From the NCBI GenBank assembly GCA_016207825.1, contig JACQZI010000012.1, forward strand, positions 17,532 through 81,531: a stretch of 64,000 bases of DNA. Reading direction: 5' to 3'. Under the pieces are notes generated by a model. The model saw nothing but the letters and a program-made list of their open reading frames with translations, was not told the origin of the DNA and ran no database searches. This DNA comes from Planctomycetota bacterium. Lineage in GTDB: Bacteria > Planctomycetota > MHYJ01 > JACQXL01 > JACQZI01. Positions 61,901 through 64,000 of this stretch are shown one piece after another. Position numbers and translations under genes: made by a program. Every line of letters begins with the position of its first letter. The stretch's first letter is position 1.

Positions 61901-64000
61901 ATTATCACCACGGATAAAGACGGCAAATACCACGTGCCCGGAGTAGCACCCGGGACGCATCTAATGCAAGTTCAAGGGTTCAATAGTTCAAAAGTGGTCA
62001 GGGTTACGGAAGGGCTTCTTTGCAAAGTGAACTTTCCTGTTCCGACAACACTTGAACGTTTAAACCCTGAAACTATTAAGCAATTGAATCTCGTTGTCTT
62101 AGGCGAAGGCATTGCCGGTTATAATGATACCTCAGGCAATATAGATATCGTAACTAAGAATAAAGTTAACGAAGGGCTTGATGATGGGTTTAACGCCAGA
62201 GGCAGATTAGCTTATTATTTATCAGGCACGTATAATAAAGACTACACGATTACTTCATCATTCGACAGCAATCGTAATAGGTACCGGGCGATGTCACGTT
62301 ATATAGACCCGGACAAGTATTATCCGCTATACGGCGATGATTCCACTGTATCATGGGATGCCACCAATACGCAAGGGATGTTCTATTTATCAGCCGAGCA
62401 TACGCCTTCGGCATCGCAGGTATTGGTGGGTAATTACCAGACCGACTTGGCTTCTAATGAGCTATTTGCCTATAACCGGACTCTTTACGGAGCCAAGGTG
62501 GCTTTGAACACGAATAATAATAGAGCTGATTATCTGTTTATCCCGAATACCGAGGTAAAACTGTTTGGAGCCAGGGCATACCAGGTGGCCGCTCACAATG
62601 AATTCCGCGCTACCGGGGGTTCCTTCTATTATCTTAAGCACAAGAATGTGATAGAGGGAAGCGAAGAGGTAAAACTTGTCTCACGCGACCAACTGACCAA
62701 TCTGCCCACCCAGACGATTATTAAAACAAGGGGAGTTGATTACGAGATAGATTATGATATGGGGCGTATTATATTTAAGCAGGTTGTTAATTCGGTAGAC
62801 CCAACAAGCAGTATTATATCAACCAATATCCTTAGCGGCAATGGGATGTATATCGTAGTGGATTACGAATACGAGCCCGACCGGACTCATTTAAATGAAG
62901 GGGTATACGGGGGAAGGGTGGCCTATTCGCCTATAGACGAAGTTACAATCGGGACGGGATATGTATCCGAAGAGGAATTAGATAAGGATTACACCTTAGG
63001 CGGAGCGGATTTGACGGTAAAACTGCCTTTAACTACTAAAGTCAAGGCGGAATATGCCCAGTCAGAATCGCGCGGCATCCCGAATTATGTTTCACTTAAC
63101 GGCGGATTGACCTTTAATGAAGTAACTAATTTATCATCCTCAGAAGGAAGCGCGTATTATATCAAGGCAGATTCAAAACTGATAGAGAATATAACCACGG
63201 ATGTTTATTACCAGCGCCTGCGGCCGGGATTTATGTCCTCCAACGCGGTAATACAGCAGGGCACGGCCAAATACGGGACAAGCATTAGCGATAAATTGAC
63301 CGATAAACTCAATCTTAGCGCCAGGTATGATGTCCAGGAACTCTTGAAGAGTTATAACCTGGTTTCAGGTGCGTTAGTCGGAGGGGAAAAGACAGAAGTT
63401 ACGAGCCTCCAGGGAAATTACAATATGACGGAAAAGCTCACTCTTTCCGGCGAATACCGTTACCAGAGCGTGGAGAATAAACTCGCTAATATTACGAGCG
63501 AAACCAATTCCGATACCTCGGTCGGCGCAGTCAGGGCGAATTACGCCTTGAGCCAGCGTGTTAATATGTATATGTCCCAACAGACGACCTTTAAGGGGCC
63601 GACCAATCACCAGACAAGCTTGGGCTCAACCATCCAGATTATGGATAATTTATCCGGAAATATCCAGGGGACTAGCGGCACGAACGGCAATTCGGCATTA
63701 TTGGGCTTGAGCTCGGTGAATAAAGTGGGGGAAAAGACCGAACTGACAAACAGCTTTAACTATGGTATCAGCGAAAGCGCAACTAATGAAAGAACCAGGA
63801 CCGCCACGACCACGGCCGGGGTTTCGAGCCAGGTGACGGATTCCACCAGATTATACGCATCAAAGCAATACCAGGTGTCATCGGGTGGGGCGGTGTCAAC
63901 GGCCGATACCATCGGCCAGGATACGAATTTCACCAAGAACTGGATAGTCGGCTGCACCTTTGAAAGAGGTCTATTGAATAACTTTGACGGGACAGAGACT
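58985..64000 (+). CDS. Giant PKD/propeller/DUF11/SdrD-like/outer-membrane barrel protein, 3' end beyond window
   Basis: The frame is open from the ATG at 58985 to the window end (1672 residues so far). Signal-type start (LVCMMFIVPAVAGS). Two PKD-like domains at about 223-310 and 318-405 (YRWDWENDGVWDTGWAT; HYRWDWESDGVFDIDWTT). PQQ-like propeller at about 415-780 (GTIYFGCNDGKLYAI; GTIYVGSDDRNLYAI). DUF11-type repeat at about 790-920 (ITKKANKQKAMVGDVVTYKITLTNNG). SdrD-B-like domain at about 938-995 (GKVFEDTNGNGIQDEGE). From about 1035 on, alternating beta strands fit an outer-membrane barrel (YPLYGDDSTVSWD, YNMTEKLTLSGEYRYQSVENK). Possibly surface exposed or a secretion barrel. Confidence 0.8.
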   Translation, partial: MKTGRYFNGLLTGACLWLVCMMFIVPAVAGSPDLIEIIYNWIKPDSPAIEKLHNACLDSFGDKWGNYYFSELQYYRKAQTVINTLYNDIAGGYAGLDYDQLGEQINEITPNHYVNGKIVVSEYFQPSDYPDYNVTYHQDTPQGIIQISQGKLGTIGETVVGITDVKYVKNEELLLNQPGKIPSSMTYIAQGAGYIVKTALFLGAGISLASFITSREIEEEVNKPPVAGFVISPTGGTLQTIYEVNAESSYDEEDDALDLLLQYRWDWENDGVWDTGWATVITATHQYAFGGDKTIKMEVMDSKGAVSNTTRLLGVISAPVAIFVITPTAGVFSTEFYVNAEDSYDVEDDFNGIPLHYRWDWESDGVFDIDWTTVATATHQYASTGNQVIRLEVIDSISNVSSATKIVSIGAVLGDTPWPKFRHNLRQTGQVPVVGKNVSTEKWFKSFTMGVNGSPSIGGKPLEEKTIYIGCDDRRLYAMRDYNGTVKWSYLVSNIIRSAPAIDDEGTIYFGCNDGKLYAIVDNINNASAKAGWPFATGGPIVSSPTISNDGTIYVGSDDRNLYAITSGGTLRWAFPTGGEVKGSPAVGDDGTIYACSFNGRLYAVNPDGTEKWMYPTPSGDPVYSSPAIASDGTIYFGSIDGYLYAINTAGNLKWRFDTQGSIYSSPAIGPLGTIYIGTTAAGAIDPVIYGITDTGGAPVEAISLPVGSATVVRSALAVDSHSNVFFSCDDGKVYMAMGPDGFWSYTMAPPGTMEFISSPAIGSNGMIYIGGCAQNKVVAIGADPLDPADIQITKKANKQKAMVGDVVTYKITLTNNGVDPTDINNPTQLIDRIPPGFKYIKGSSILIDGAGNITRTDPTGFDTNTLTYDAGWFGTTATATTKVVSYQLVVGSGVAFGKYENRAYARFWYNKPPVTEGTSNIAREEVLVVPDPIFDLGTIIGKVFEDTNGNGIQDEGEVGVGQAKIIMEDGTIITTDKDGKYHVPGVAPGTHLMQVQGFNSSKVVRVTEGLLCKVNFPVPTTLERLNPETIKQLNLVVLGEGIAGYNDTSGNIDIVTKNKVNEGLDDGFNARGRLAYYLSGTYNKDYTITSSFDSNRNRYRAMSRYIDPDKYYPLYGDDSTVSWDATNTQGMFYLSAEHTPSASQVLVGNYQTDLASNELFAYNRTLYGAKVALNTNNNRADYLFIPNTEVKLFGARAYQVAAHNEFRATGGSFYYLKHKNVIEGSEEVKLVSRDQLTNLPTQTIIKTRGVDYEIDYDMGRIIFKQVVNSVDPTSSIISTNILSGNGMYIVVDYEYEPDRTHLNEGVYGGRVAYSPIDEVTIGTGYVSEEELDKDYTLGGADLTVKLPLTTKVKAEYAQSESRGIPNYVSLNGGLTFNEVTNLSSSEGSAYYIKADSKLIENITTDVYYQRLRPGFMSSNAVIQQGTAKYGTSISDKLTDKLNLSARYDVQELLKSYNLVSGALVGGEKTEVTSLQGNYNMTEKLTLSGEYRYQSVENKLANITSETNSDTSVGAVRANYALSQRVNMYMSQQTTFKGPTNHQTSLGSTIQIMDNLSGNIQGTSGTNGNSALLGLSSVNKVGEKTELTNSFNYGISESATNERTRTATTTAGVSSQVTDSTRLYASKQYQVSSGGAVSTADTIGQDTNFTKNWIVGCTFERGLLNNFDGTET

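Overview
The window is one 64-kb stretch of a bacterial chromosome of moderate G+C. It carries many large exported proteins: TPR, PQQ-propeller and WD40 lipoproteins, a DUF4159 protein, squalene-cyclase-like repeats and a giant PKD/DUF11/outer-membrane-barrel protein. Together with TonB-like proteins this suggests a diderm, most likely an uncultured planctomycete or another PVC-group lineage. That placement is an inference from gene content; there is no rRNA gene here to confirm it. I saw no CRISPR array, insertion sequence, integrase or prophage.

Layout. 1-4.1 kb: gene end of a TPR metallopeptidase, then a transglutaminase/caspase-like lipoprotein. 4.3-8.4 kb: TonB-like protein (minus), divergent lepA and lepB. 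8.4-14.9 kb: an AT-rich gap with DnaA-box-like sites, an LptB-like ATPase, a thioredoxin-reductase-like flavoprotein, purB, tatA, nfnAB and a cupin. 15.3-16 kb: a membrane protein. 16-23.5 kb (minus): squalene-cyclase-like, giant PQQ/TPR and DUF4159 proteins. 23.6-26.9 kb (minus): valS and an ORF6N protein. 27-29.2 kb: fusA. 29.6-36.8 kb (minus): a hypothetical protein, an aminotransferase, an S23 four-helix protein, ftcD, an IscU/zinc-ribbon fusion, a flavodoxin-like reductase, and a small sugar-aldolase/dehydrogenase cluster, then a CAU-anticodon tRNA. 38.3-42.5 kb: dnaG-rpoD-zinc-ribbon operon. 42.5-47.7 kb (minus): birA, a TonB-like protein, an Asp23-like membrane protein and TPR proteins, with one small plus-strand membrane protein. 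47.9-51 kb: nrdR and secA. 51.9-55.8 kb (minus): an NSS symporter with its small subunit, a WD40 lipoprotein, a deoxyhypusine-synthase-like protein. 55.9-64 kb: MFS, pyrF, a secreted protein and the giant outer-membrane protein, cut by the window end.

Three things stand out beyond the genes. (1) Three intergenic minisatellites of unrelated sequence (14945-15208, 29259-29544, 51206-51535) all share exactly the same 22-bp period with no slippage. (2) Many short palindromic repeats are scattered through the window. Several lie in frame inside conserved genes (valS twice, the PQQ protein, the flavodoxin) or form the last codons and stop of genes (secA, ftcD, the flavodoxin, the deoxyhypusine-synthase-like gene). 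(3) Several housekeeping genes (lepA, purB, nrdR, secA, pyrF, the MFS gene, the first tonB-like gene) have a sigma-70 promoter whose -10 box lies only 8-12 bases before the ATG, with no Shine-Dalgarno, which predicts leaderless or nearly leaderless mRNAs. Other genes (dnaG, tatA, the 15.3-kb membrane gene) have ordinary leaders.
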